A stretch of 64,000 bases of DNA from contig JAKSXM010000007.1 in NCBI GenBank assembly GCA_022575985.1, positions 54,156,501-54,220,500 on the forward strand, read 5' to 3'. Made by a program: the position numbers and the translations under genes. This document shows, in pieces, positions 1-10,400 of this stretch. The first letter of the stretch is position 1; each line of letters opens with the position of its first letter. This stretch comes from Anagrus nilaparvatae (taxonomy: Eukaryota > Arthropoda > Insecta > Hymenoptera > Mymaridae). The notes beneath the pieces were generated by a model that made no database searches, was not told where the DNA came from, and was given only the letters and a program-made list of their open reading frames with translations.

Positions 1-877
1 GGTGTTTAAGGATAATCAAGGTATTTTCGGACTCTGAGGACCTCATTTTCGAGTTTAGCGATACCGAAAACATATTAGGAAGCATAGAAAACGTATTTTG
101 AAATAAATTTTTGTCGTTCGCACTAATTGTCGGTATTAGCCAACCACTTGTGAGCTACCCTGGGTTTGTGGGTTTGTGCGACCCCTAAATCGTTCTCAAA
201 TGAGCTGAAAATTGGTATGGGATCATTTTGTCACCTAAACTTCAACATACTTCAGGAAGAACGTTTTTGGCGCACTTTTTTTTTAGTGAACAACCCTAAT
301 ATATATATATATATATATATACGAAGACAACGACACCCAACTAATTGCAACTTTTCGACTTTCTATGTCAATTACTAACTATTTCTGCAACGGTAACAAT
401 GAGGCCAATAGGAATGCTACTAGCTTCCCTCGAGAGAATAACCAAAATGTCATGAGTTACCAATGCATTAAAAAAATAAAAGAAGAAAACTTTTGAAAAC
501 TCTTTTATTAAAATCCTATATTTCAACTTTCACTTGTCATTGTAGAATTTTATAAATTTTATCATTTCAATTATTAATATTATCCTTACTTTTTTTTTTT
601 TTTTTTTAATGAATAATTACTTTTTTCATTTTTATTATCCTGTTAAGACAATGAAAAAAAGAAGATAATACTAGTAATTCACGAAATTTTATGTATAATT
701 TAAATTTTTTGAATTTTACTTGACATATTATTTTCAAATAATACACATTCTTATAATATCTGCAGATTTTGAAAAATATTTTGATAATGTATAATGCATA
801 GTATATTTATCGAATCATGTTTCCAGAATAAAAATTTAATAGATTAAAGTTTAAAAATAAAATACTATGAATCTAAC
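1..877. other. AT-rich DNA without a recognisable gene
   Basis: No coding frame with family-like residues is visible. The first 290 bases are less AT-rich than what follows and resemble the edge of an interspersed repeat. A TA dinucleotide run lies near 299-321 and a T run near 591-608. Confidence 0.5.
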
Positions 878-879
878 TA

Positions 880-915
880 CAGTGAAACCTTTATTTTTGG
901 ATACCTCCCAAAATC
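880..915 (+). repeat. pogo/Tigger-like terminal inverted repeat (one end)
   Basis: A TA at 878-879 is followed by CAGTGAAACC and then TTTATTTTTGGATACCTCC. The order CAGTGAAACCT...GGA.ACC after TA resembles terminal repeats of pogo/Tigger-type Tc1-mariner elements in animals. I found no matching inverted end nearby and no transposase frame in 916-1230. A 95-codon minus-strand frame at 914-1201 shows no family signature. This is probably a solo end or an eroded copy. Confidence 0.35.
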
Positions 916-1230
916 AGATATTATCCCCAACTCTCAACCAACTGAGTATTTCATTTGGAGTTATAATACTAAATTGTAAAAAGTTGCAAGATAGTTTTAC
1001 GAAGGTGTAATGGAAAAGAATTGGAAATTTTTTATATCTACAAAAAATACAGATATTAGAAAAAGATAAAATTACCCTGAGAAACGTAATATGCGATTCC
1101 TTTGAATTCGTCCATCGCGTAATGGATTGTGAAAAAAATAGTTTATTTACTATAAATTTGTAAATTTTCGAAAAATTTTTTGAATTTTCCATAAAAATCA
1201 TACAGTACTAATTTCAGTACTAAAGAATTT

Positions 1231-2269
1231 GTTCTCTAAATTCATAAAAATAGTTATAAATTCACAAGAAAATATTGAGAATTTTCGTTTGTTTTCGTGT
1301 ACTTACTAAAGTTAATAAAATTATAATTATAATTATCAGATTTTAATTAACTAATTTTTCGTAAATAAACCATTTTTTTTTTGTATTAGACTTTCTTTTA
1401 AAAAACTTGCAAATCCAAGGCTTGTTTATTATCCATACTTTTCATCATTTTTCCAGTATTAGACTATATAATACTGCCGTACAGACTAAAAAAAAACTCC
1501 ACATCTACATTTTAGTTAAATTATTTACGGCCAAACGATGCAAGGAATCTTCAGCCCAATATCAGCACATGGTTTTACATTAAAATTACCTGTAGAGCAA
1601 ACTCATCTTTAGGGATAGAATGAGCGTGTGAGAATTTACATGATTCGCCGATATTCAAGAAATCCACGGGACGATAGAGAGATTTTTTTCGTTGAAACTC
1701 GAGTGACCCCCACTTATCAATCGATAATATCGATTTTAGTGCCATAATTCTTAAGAATTAATAATTACTACTTATAGTGCACATGGTCGCACCCTGGACT
1801 GCTTTATCTACAAAATGTCATTTTAAATTTTATTATTATATAATTCTCGGAGTTTGAAAGCTTTAAAAATGTTTGTTCAACTATAGCTAAAAAAATTAAA
1901 AATATTAAATTTATATTTTAAAATAAAACAAAAATCTCGATAAAAATATTAAAAATATTCATAATAGTAAATTGCAGCTTCACTACATAACAATTACATG
2001 TAATGTTCGCAGCACTGAAAACAATATTTTGTTAACTAAATATTAAATATTTTATAATGCAGTACAATGTACATATGATAATAAAATATTATGTATATTA
2101 TGACATTAAAATTATGAAACCTTTTTTTAATTAAAACATCAAATCATGTTAATATAAAGATTAAAATTACAGCTTGAATTTTTAGGCTCTTTAATTTTAA
2201 AGTTTATTATAAATGCGGTAAAATCGATCTATCAGGAACACATTAATATATTCAATTGATTAACGCATT

Positions 2270-2306
<37 letters not shown>

Positions 2307-2349
2307 TATATATATATATATTATATATATAATATATATATATATATTA
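1231..2349. other. AT-rich intergenic DNA with TA microsatellite
   Basis: I see no gene. A long interrupted TA dinucleotide run occupies about 2275-2347 and abuts the left end of the foldback element that starts at 2350. Confidence 0.5.
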
Positions 2350-3428
2350 GAGTGGACCTAAAATTGGAGTTTTAAGAAAAATCATGCTCCCCGGGTTTTT
2401 TCATGAACTTTTGGTCATAAAAAGTCCCCAGCTCCAAGGATTTTGCTTTTGCTTTGCAAAAACACGTGCCTGTAAGCACCTCAATTTTCCCATTTAAATA
2501 ACATGCAAATTTGGACTACTCAGCTTTCTAATTTCTTGCAAAGCTTGCAAAATGTTTTGAAAAGCTGCTAACCTATGGAAAGTATTATTTACGAGGGGCT
2601 ACCGTCTTGGAAATCACGAATTTGATTTTTTAAAATTTTTTTGGATTTTTTTCTGATTTTGGCTTGCTTGTACCTCAATCATGAATCTTTACTAGTTGAG
2701 ATGGTTTATTTCCGTCTTGTAATGATTTTTCGTGATTTTTCGTGATTTTTTGTGATTTTTTGTGATTTTTTTCGTGATTTTTCGCGATTTTTTGCGTCTT
2801 TTAGCTTTATAACTCACCCTAGACCTCAAAAATCTATTTTTTTACTATTCAATATAATATTTAGCGGTTTTTACCAAAAAAAATCACAAAAAATCACGAG
2901 AAATCACGAGAAATCAAAAAAAATCAAAAAAAATCAAATTTGTGATTTCCAAGACGATAGCCCCTCGATTATTTAAATATATAAAAAACAATAACAAACC
3001 TCAAGTAGCCAAAAAAAATATTTTTAAAGCGATTGTACCGGTAATAAAAATTAAAAAAATGCTCCATTTAAATTACATTAAGTCATATTATTTTAATGGG
3101 GATTTTTTTAATGTTTAATACCGGTAAAATCGCTTTAAAAATATTTTTTTTGGCTACTTGAGATTTGGTATCGTTTTTTATATATTTAAATAGTACTTTC
3201 CATAGATTAGCAGCTTTTCAAAACATTTTGCAAGTTTTGTAAAGCATTAGAAAGCTGAAAAGTCAAAATTCCCATGTTATTTAAATGGGAAAATTGAGTT
3301 GCTTACAGGCACGTGTTTTTGCAAAGCAAAACCAAAATCCTTGGAGCTGGGGACTTTTTATGACCAAAATTTCACGAAAAAGCCTGGGGAGCAAAGTTTT
3401 TCTTAAAACTCCAATTTTAGGTCCACTC
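2350..3428. mobile_element. TA-flanked foldback element (MITE-like), 1079 bp
   Basis: The left end GAGTGGACCTAAAATTGG is repeated inverted at the right end (CCAATTTTAGGTCCACTC). Both ends are bordered by TA (2348-2349 and 3429-3430), the duplication expected of Tc1-mariner-type insertion. The arms pair over several hundred bases with few mismatches, for example AAGTCCCCAGCTCCAAGG near 2423 against CCTTGGAGCTGGGGACTT near 3340. No transposase is encoded, so it must be mobilised in trans if at all. The left arm is interrupted by a second element at 2592-2967. Confidence 0.8.
2592..2967. mobile_element. nested hAT-like foldback MITE with 8-bp duplication
   Basis: The ends are inverted copies, CGAGGGGCTACCGTCTTGG on the left and CCAAGACGATAGCCCCTCG on the right. 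They are flanked by an exact 8-bp duplication, ATTATTTA, at 2584-2591 and 2968-2975. Removing the insert and one duplication restores the host foldback arm, which reads through in its partner copy near 3180-3200. An 8-bp duplication with (C)AGGGG-type ends is typical of hAT transposons; the family assignment is inferred. The interior holds many GTGATTTTT/AAATCAC repeats. The 74-codon plus frame at 2752-2976 is a by-product of these repeats. Confidence 0.8.
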
Positions 3429-3430
3429 TA

Positions 3431-4837
3431 ATGTATTGTTAAGGTCAATAACGAAATTCCGTAGATCTTGTTTCCTGATGTTCGATGTCCTGATGCATCG
3501 AGCTTCCAACCAAACTTAAAATTTTTAGAATAATGATTTAACTTTTTATTTTTTTTCTTCTCTGTTAATTTTAATCATTTTTGATCTTTTGTAAAAACTC
3601 GCGCTATTACCGTTCTACAATTTAAAATAATGTGCAAATTATTTACCGACCAATTTGGCCCCACTATTCAGATAATGAATTCCCACCATAATCAAAAATT
3701 TCTTCACTTCAATTAAACTGAAAACTGTCAAAAACTCTCCCTCATTCTGTGGTCGGTCGTTGCGCCTTAAATTTTATTTCTTTTTCAAGTAGTTTCAAAA
3801 ACACGTGCCACCCGCTTTGTCCAAAAGTCAAAGATACATTTAATTTATCAAAGCTCAATTTAATTTAATTTAAATCAACTTAATTTAAAAAACCCAGTGA
3901 TTTTTTTCTTATACAATCCACTTATTTCATTTAAATTTCGGGAAATTCTCTGTTTTCATATTTTATTTCAAATCATCTCGTGCTCATTAAACTAACATTA
4001 AAAGTGAAAAGTTCCAGTGTTATTTTCTAGTGTAAGTTTTTTTTTTGAATAAACAAATAAACAATTTTGGTGTCTAGCACAGAAACCCATAAGTTCAAAA
4101 TTTAAGTTAGTGTATTTATGTTCTCCTTATCCCTTTTCCCGGAGTTTTCCAATATTTTCTTGAAAATATTTCATATATATATATATATAAAAGAACTTTT
4201 TCTATGATTTTATATATGTTTGTTAATACGTACATATTACATCGTTTGTATATTATTTTAAATTTATTTAAAAAAATATCTTAGTACTTCAGTATCACTA
4301 GGAACAATAACTGGATAAAAATCAGTTCGTTTTGATTCAAAGTTTTTATTTTTGAACATAATAATAAAAAAAATTCATAATTTTAGTGCAATTATTCAGA
4401 AGATATTTAAGTTTTATTTTGTAAGTGTTTAAAAAAAAATCAATATTACAGTAAAACTAATTAAAATGTAAAAAAATTTTTTGTAAAAAATATTTGTAAT
4501 TTTTTCAGTTCTTGAAAAGAGAAGCTAAGTTCCACTGATAATTAAATAAAAAATAGAAAAATAAAAAATAAAAAACGTAAATAATTGAATAAAAAATCTT
4601 AGTTCCCGATATAATATATATTATATATAAATTTGGAACCAAAGCAGTGTTTATATTGCATATTTCATTATAATATGAATTATTTATAGTTCATTAAAAA
4701 TTTTTCAGTTTTTATTGTTAAATATTTTTATTCGACAAATCAACATTCTCCATATAAAACCTTTATAATAGGTTTTGAAGTCTCTTCAGTACTATGATAG
4801 TACACAAAATCTAATACTAGATAATTGCTAACAATTA
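3431..4837. other. AT-rich intergenic DNA, no gene seen
   Basis: Both strands lack a supported coding region. The segment 3440-4020 is somewhat less AT-rich but carries no family-like reading frame. A short TA run lies near 4174-4189, and an AT palindrome of the form ATATAATATATATTATATAT lies near 4611-4630. Confidence 0.45.
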
Positions 4838-5125
4838 TAGACCGTGCGAAGCATAACAACCCACTAAATTTTTTCCTAAATACAGGCGATTATTATTATT
4901 TGAAATATTATTAATTGGGTATATTAGGTGAAGCAAAGAATCAAACTTATTTTGTTATAAACAATAAATATTTAATGTACAAAATATTGTATGTGTATGT
5001 TTACAGTATTAGCATGTTTATTTACATAATAGTAATTAATTAAATGTATATTCAAAATAATAACTTTAATTAATTAATTTTTGATTAAATATGATTTATT
5101 TTTGAAAAATTTTTTAATCAATATT

Positions 5126-6868
5126 TTATTCTTCAATTGGTTTATTAATTTTGTTTAATGATTGCATGAAAGCTTGTTTCACTTTAAAAGATGAAGAAAG
5201 TCGTATCGAGTCAAAACGATATTTATTGTAACCTTTTATTAGAATTACATCATTAATTGACTTAACTCGACTTAAACCGACATACGTGATACCTAATTGT
5301 CTTTCCGTGTCTCCTATGTGTAAGAAAATTTTATCTAATGTTTGTCCTTGAGATTTATGAATAGTTAAAGCATATGATAACATAATTGGAAATTGCGTGC
5401 GACTGCATAGAATATTGTTATGTTTCCAAGTTCTTTCTACAGGAATAATTGGGAAATAATTTTTATACAAAAAAGGTCCCTTGTAATTGTCAAATTCAAC
5501 CATTAATACTTGAGGTAATTGTGGTGGTGATTCATTATCAGCATATATTATTTCCCGTATGTATCCTAAGCTCCCATTTGTTAATCCACCTTCTACCCAT
5601 AAATTCGTACGTAACATTATTCTACAATTTTTTGACAAGTATAATATACTTTGTAATCCTGTTGCTTTTTCGTCTGAGCAACGCATGGCAATATTTGGTG
5701 TGTTTGTAGAAATTATTCGTGTAACTGGGTGTCCCGTATTTTTCAAAAATGTTTCATTATGTTTTTCAACTTGTGCACACGTTGGAAACAAATGAATTGC
5801 GTTTTGGAAATTGTCTAATTCTTCTTTGGGGATAACTGTCTCTCTTCGGTTATATAACAAGTTATAATTATGTTGAGATAACTCTGCATTTGCTATTTCA
5901 TCAAGCAATTGTGAGTAAGGGGTATGATTACCCTTTTGTCTGTGTGCGTTTTGGAGACAATAATACTTTTGAAATTGTTTAAAAATTATTCTTCCTTGTG
6001 TTTGTAAATTGTCTGTTAGTTTTTTATCACTAAATACTGCTGTGTCTCCAACCGGTGTCAACTGATTGTAATCTGCAAGTAAGTAAATTATGATTCTGCC
6101 AAAAGGTTCATCGATTTCATTAGCATGTATTTCTCGACATCGTGATTCTATCTGAAATAAAGTTCTTAATCCGATCAAAGACATCTCATCTATTATTAAA
6201 AATTTCAAATCTTTCAAATCCGTTTGAAATTTTTTTGCATTTTGATTTTCTAATTTAGAAAATAACTTGTAGTTTAAAGGTAATCGTAGCAAATAATGTA
6301 ATGTTAGTCCATATATGTTAACTGCTGCCATACCTGTTGATGCCGCTACTTTAACTGAATCATCTCCGAAAATTGATGTAATCCTCTTAACCATTTCTTT
6401 GATTATTGTGCTTTTACCAGAACCAGCTTTGCCTTGTATTATAACTCTTTTTATACTATTTGCTGTCATAGTATTGTTTTGTATATTGGTTATTTGACTA
6501 TCTAACAAGTTTAATATTTGTTGTTGGTCATCTGTAAAAGATATTTTAGATTCTGTATTTTCTTTATATATTTTCTTTTTTTGTTGAGATTTGTAGGTAT
6601 TCAGAAAAGAATGTATTTCTGATTCAGTTGGTTTGTTTTCAATAGGCATATTCCAGTTATAACATAAATCTATTGCTCTTTTTCCTAAATCTCTTTCTAA
6701 ATTGTCATTATGGTATCCTGATAGAAATTCAAATGCATTTTTTATGTTGTCATCATTTATTTCTTCTGGAATTCCATCTTTATCAGTGAATTCATTTAAA
6801 TCTATGTTTTCATTTTCATTTATATTTAATGTTTCGTAAATTTGCTTCCATTTATTTATATTTTTCAC
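5126..6868 (-). CDS. PIF1-family SF1B DNA helicase, transposon-type; N-terminus missing or in another exon
   Basis: The frame encodes about 580 residues of a PIF1/RecD-like 5'-3' DNA helicase, an ATP-driven enzyme that in Helitrons forms the C-terminal half of the Rep-helicase transposase. Visible motifs, in order, are Walker A GKAGSGKST (residues 146-154), motif Ia AASTGMAA (175-182), Walker B LIIDEMS (224-230), motif III LLADYNQLTPVGD (263-275; the usual GDxxQL has Ala for Gly), HRQKG (309-313), motif V SYALTIHKSQGQTL (498-511) and motif VI ITYVGLSRVKS (527-537). The catalytic set looks complete. The first codon of the listed frame is GTG, not ATG. The open frame runs upstream only to a TAG at 6890-6892, and the first in-frame Met is residue 74. 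A TTTTTTAG just upstream on this strand could be a splice acceptor, so this may be a last exon. No HUH Rep domain is seen upstream, where satellite repeats begin at once. The intact 580-codon frame in decayed surroundings suggests a young copy. Confidence 0.85.
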   Translation of the reverse strand: MKNINKWKQIYETLNINENENIDLNEFTDKDGIPEEINDDNIKNAFEFLSGYHNDNLERDLGKRAIDLCYNWNMPIENKPTESEIHSFLNTYKSQQKKKIYKENTESKISFTDDQQQILNLLDSQITNIQNNTMTANSIKRVIIQGKAGSGKSTIIKEMVKRITSIFGDDSVKVAASTGMAAVNIYGLTLHYLLRLPLNYKLFSKLENQNAKKFQTDLKDLKFLIIDEMSLIGLRTLFQIESRCREIHANEIDEPFGRIIIYLLADYNQLTPVGDTAVFSDKKLTDNLQTQGRIIFKQFQKYYCLQNAHRQKGNHTPYSQLLDEIANAELSQHNYNLLYNRRETVIPKEELDNFQNAIHLFPTCAQVEKHNETFLKNTGHPVTRIISTNTPNIAMRCSDEKATGLQSILYLSKNCRIMLRTNLWVEGGLTNGSLGYIREIIYADNESPPQLPQVLMVEFDNYKGPFLYKNYFPIIPVERTWKHNNILCSRTQFPIMLSYALTIHKSQGQTLDKIFLHIGDTERQLGITYVGLSRVKSINDVILIKGYNKYRFDSIRLSSSFKVKQAFMQSLNKINKPIEE

Positions 6869-8164
6869 CGAATATTCGTTTCTTTTGTTCTAAAAAATCC
6901 CCTTGTAAAGTTGAAAGTTCATTATTTCAAGTTTTTTGATCCGCTATCTTGTAAAATCTGAAAATTTTTCTGGTTAAAAAAATGAATATTTTCCACCGAA
7001 TATTCATTTTTTTTGTCCTAAAAAACCCTTTTGTAAAGTTAAAAGTTAATTTTTTCAATTTTATTAGTCCGCTATCTTGGAAAATCGGGTCCGCTGTATC
7101 GGAAAATCGGAAAATTGTGTAAGTTAAAAAATTGAATATTTTTTATCGATTATTCGTTTTTTTTCTTCTAAAAAACCTTTTTGTAAATTTAAAAGTTCAT
7201 TTTTTCAATTTTATTGGTCCGCTATCTTGGAAAATCAGGTCCGCTATATCGGAAAATTGGAAAATTTTTTAGGTTAAAAAACTGGATATTTTCTGCCGAA
7301 TATTCGTTTTTTTTGCTTTAAAAAATCCCATTGTAAAGTTAAAGAAGTTTATTTTTTCAAATTTTTTCAGCCAGCTATTTTGGAAAATCCGAAAATTTAT
7401 TAGGTTAAAAAAATGAATATTTTCAACCGAATATTCGTTTTTTTTGTTCTAAAAAACCCCCTTGTAAAGTTAAAAGTTCATTATTTCAAGTTTTTTAGTT
7501 CGCTATCTTGTAAAATCGGAAAATTTTTCAGGTTAAAAAAATGAATACTTTCCACCGAATATTCGTTTTTTTTGTCCTAAAAAACCCTTTTGTAAAGTTA
7601 AAAGTAAATTTTTTCAATTTTATTCGTCCGCTATTTTGGAAAATCGGGTCCGCTATTTCGGAAAATTTGAAAATTTCGTAAGTTAAAAAACTGAATATTT
7701 TTTATCGATTATTCGTTTTTTTTGTTCTAAAAAACTTCTTTGTAAAGTTAAAAGTTCATTTTTTCAATTTTCTTGGTCCGCTATCTTGGAAAATCGGGTC
7801 CGCTATATCGGAAAATTAGAAAATTTTTTAGGTTAAAAAACTGGATATTTTCTGTCGAATATTCGTTTTTTCTGCTTTAAAAAATCCCCTTGTAAAGTTA
7901 AAAAAGTTTATTTTTTCTAATTTTTTCGGCCCGCTATCTTCGAAAATCGGAAAATTTTTTAGGTTAAAAAAATGAATATTTTCCACTGAATATTTTATTT
8001 TTTGTCCTAAAAAACCCCTTTGTAAAATTAAAAGTTAATTTTTTCAATTTTATTGGTCTGTTATCTTGGAAAATCGGGTTCGCTATATCGGAAAATCGGA
8101 AAATTTTGTAAGTTAAAAAAATGAATATTTTCTACCGAATATTCGCTTTTTTTATCTTAAAAAA
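6868..8164. repeat. tandem satellite with 559-bp four-monomer higher-order unit
   Basis: Monomers of about 128-150 bp share the pattern CCGAATATTCGTTTTTTTTG, then CTAAAAAACCC, TTGTAAAGTTAAAAGTT, CCGCTATCTTGGAAAATCGG and GGTTAAAAAA. Monomer starts near 6868, 6997, 7146, 7296, 7427, 7555, 7705, 7855 and 7986 show that monomers 1-4 recur as a block after 559 bp (6868 to 7427 to 7986). Corresponding members of the two blocks are more alike than neighbouring monomers. The array begins exactly at the non-AUG start of the helicase frame and grades into the 296-bp repeats. Confidence 0.8.
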
Positions 8165-9045
8165 CCCCTCTGTAAATTTAAAAGTTCAGTTTTTCAAATT
8201 TATCGGGCCTCCATCTTGGAAAATCGGAAAATGTATTCGTGCGGAAAATGAAAAATTATACCTGCAGGGTATCTGCCGCAACCTGGAATGATTATTTTTA
8301 TCCTGAAATATGTCTTATATTCGACATTTTGTGTTTTTAACCCTTTCATTCCCGTAAATCGGCTATAATGTCGGTACTATATTATCGATTTGGCTGAAAA
8401 TCAATACAGTTCATGTTTGTCTTATATCTAACTTATATATAAATTTTGAACTTCATAAAACCCCTCTGTAAAGTTAAAAGTTCAGTTTTTCAAATTTATC
8501 GGGCCGCCATCTTGGAAAATCGGAAAATATATTCGTGCGGAAAATGAAAAATTATACCTCCAGGGTATCTGCTGCAATCTGGAATGATTATTTTTATCCT
8601 GAAATATGTCTTATATTCGACATTTTGTGTTTTTAACCCTTTCATTCCCGTAAATCGGCTATAATGTCGGTACTATATTATCGATTTGGCTGAAAATCAA
8701 TACAGTTCATGTTTGTCTTATATCTAACTTATATATAAATTTTGAACTTCATAAAACCCCTCTGTAAAGTTAAAAGTTCAGTTTTTCAAATTTATCGGGC
8801 CGCCATCTTGGAAAATCGGAAAATATATTCGTGCGGAAAATGAAAAATTATACCTCCAGGGTATCTGCTGCAATCTGGAATGATTATTTTTATCCTGAAA
8901 TATGTCTTATATTCGACATTTTGTGTTTTTAACCCTTTCATTCCCATTAATCGGCTATAATATCGATACTATATTATCGATTTGGCTCAAAATCAATACA
9001 GTTCATGTTTGTCTTATATCTAACTTATATATAAATTTTGAACTT
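8165..9045. repeat. three tandem copies of a 296-bp repeat
   Basis: CCCCTCTGTAAA begins copies at 8165, 8461 and 8757, an exact 296-bp spacing. Copies two and three are almost identical; copy one differs at scattered bases. The first 70 bases of each unit are a diverged monomer of the preceding satellite. The rest, with TTATCCTGAAATATGTC and TATTATCGATTTGGCT, is new sequence. The unit therefore appears to have grown from a satellite monomer joined to another segment, then re-amplified. Confidence 0.85.
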
Positions 9046-9104
9046 AATCGGAGATCACTGTGACCTTAACGAGCGCGAACAAAAGTGAGATTTTGTCGCG
9101 GGTA

Positions 9105-9127
9105 TAGACTGTGCTTCGCACAGTCTA
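9105..9127. other. strong hairpin TAGACTGTGC-TTC-GCACAGTCTA
   Basis: Perfect 10-bp arms (9105-9114 and 9118-9127) close a TTC loop. A smaller stem, CTAACT...AGTTAG (9125-9141), follows immediately. The same GTGCGAAGCA core occurs inverted at 4843-4852. Placement at the edge of the repeat block suggests a terminal hairpin of a mobile element, but the function is not proven. Confidence 0.6.
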
Positions 9128-9373
9128 ACTAAAAAAGTTAGATACTCTTCGTTCAGGAGACAAACTCTATAAAAAATAAATTATCTTTGGGATTGGACAC
9201 ACCTTCTCCAATACCTTTCTAAATGTTTCTGTGATAAATTATTATACATTTACTGGAGACCTCACTGGGCACAGAACTAGGCTCCTCTAAAACTCTGAAT
9301 ATGTTTGCATAACTATAAATTTTCAGTGAAACATTATTTTTTGAAGCAACAGAAATAGAAGTAAATTTGAACA

Positions 9374-9408
9374 GGGGGGGAGCGGAGCCCCACTCAAACT
9401 TTTGCTAG
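9374..9408 (+). mobile_element. Helitron 3' terminus (hairpin plus CTAG), 5' end not found
   Basis: A G/C-rich imperfect hairpin with core GCGGAGC is followed 13 bases later by CTAG (9405-9408) and then T. This is the canonical Helitron 3' end inserted between A and T. The sequence matches the ends at 17569-17601 and 26060-26092 in hairpin core, spacing and TGCTAG terminus, but the DNA upstream differs. I could not find a matching 5' TC terminus on the left, so the element's extent is unknown. Its strand is opposite to that of the helicase frame. Confidence 0.55.
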
Positions 9409-9633
9409 TATATCATTACATACTATTGTAAAAATACGTCTAAATTCAGAAAATAATAATGAAAGAAAGAATTTTTTTTATTTGATATAAATACGTGAGG
9501 TCAGCTATGAAGTCAATGTTCAATAGATGAAGAAAAATCACTAAAAACTAAATCATAAGCGCAACCGACGTTGACAACGTGACGGCAATCCCCGTGACAA
9601 TTCTTCTTGACGAACTATTGTGGCCCGAAGCGA

Positions 9634-9664
<31 letters not shown>

Positions 9665-10398
9665 AACTTATTTTTTGTACAACTCTTTTTTTATTATTAC
9701 TCTTTACTCTCTTTATTACTTTATATCTCTCTCTTTATCTGTTTCTTGCTTTCTGCATATGTTACGAAGTTTACACTTTTCTATCTCATTACTTCTCTTT
9801 GTCGAATGCAGCTTTTCATCGGATATGATTTCACTTGAACAAATTTCATTTTGAAATCTGCCACAACTTTATTTTATGTATTCGACTCTATCAATACTTT
9901 TCACATATACAGAAAAAAAATTTACTTGTATTGACAGAAAGTTTTGAATCAGGGTTGTACAGAGTGGGATACTTTTTTTCCCCTGAAGTCTCATATGATG
10001 ATAAATATATAGAAACTAAGAGTAGCTCACATCTCTTTTTGAAATACTTCCATTTGTATGTATTAAGATATTAAAACTTATGCAATCCTAAAGCTAAAAG
10101 AACTCACAAAGATACTTGCATAAAAATTTATACATTAAAAAAAATCAATTTGAAAAAAAAAATGAAAATGACTTCTCTGTTTCTCTGTTTCAAAAAATTT
10201 AAGTGAAGAAGTTTAGTTTTACTATAAAATAAAGTTTACTTATCTGTATTATGTAAAATTAATGATACTTTTTCAGTAACGTATACATTTCTCGTAAAAC
10301 TAATATTATTAAAAAAAGTCTTACATTTTTTTGCTGAAATTAATTTTAAGAAATATGTCTATAAAAATGTCTACCAGTAAGCTAGAATTAAGTATTAC
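9409..10398. other. AT-rich intergenic DNA with TA microsatellite
   Basis: There is a TA run at about 9635-9661. Short open frames at 9579-9854 and 9620-9838 run through that microsatellite and have no protein-like composition. I see nothing else. Confidence 0.5.
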
Positions 10399-10400
10399 TA

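Larger units (their letters stand above)
4838..9141 (-). mobile_element. possible composite element: PIF1 helicase plus satellite array with inverted edge motifs
   Basis: The left edge reads TAGACCGTGCGAAGCATAAC (4838-4857). The right edge, on the opposite strand, reads TAGACTGTGCGAAGCACAG; there it is part of a hairpin, TAGACTGTGC-TTC-GCACAGTCTA, at 9105-9127. A second small hairpin, CTAACT...AGTTAG, follows to 9141. Between them lie a minus-strand helicase frame, a higher-order tandem array and three 296-bp repeats. Helicase plus tandem repeats plus terminal hairpin resembles Helitron or Helentron architecture. However, no Rep (HUH) domain and no clear TC...CTRR boundary in the helicase orientation are present, so the boundaries and the unity of this element are inference. 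Confidence 0.35.

Noticed and set aside
914..1201. 95-codon minus-strand frame next to a pogo-like end
   Set aside because: Residues are F/I/K/S-rich without helix-turn-helix or DDE motifs; AT-rich DNA yields such frames by chance.
2752..2976. 74-codon frame in the nested MITE
   Set aside because: It is translation of GTGATTTTT repeats inside a foldback and crosses the element's right border.
8165..9045. CRISPR-like or regulatory array interpretation of the 296-bp repeats
   Set aside because: Units are directly abutting with no unique spacers and lie in eukaryotic-type DNA.
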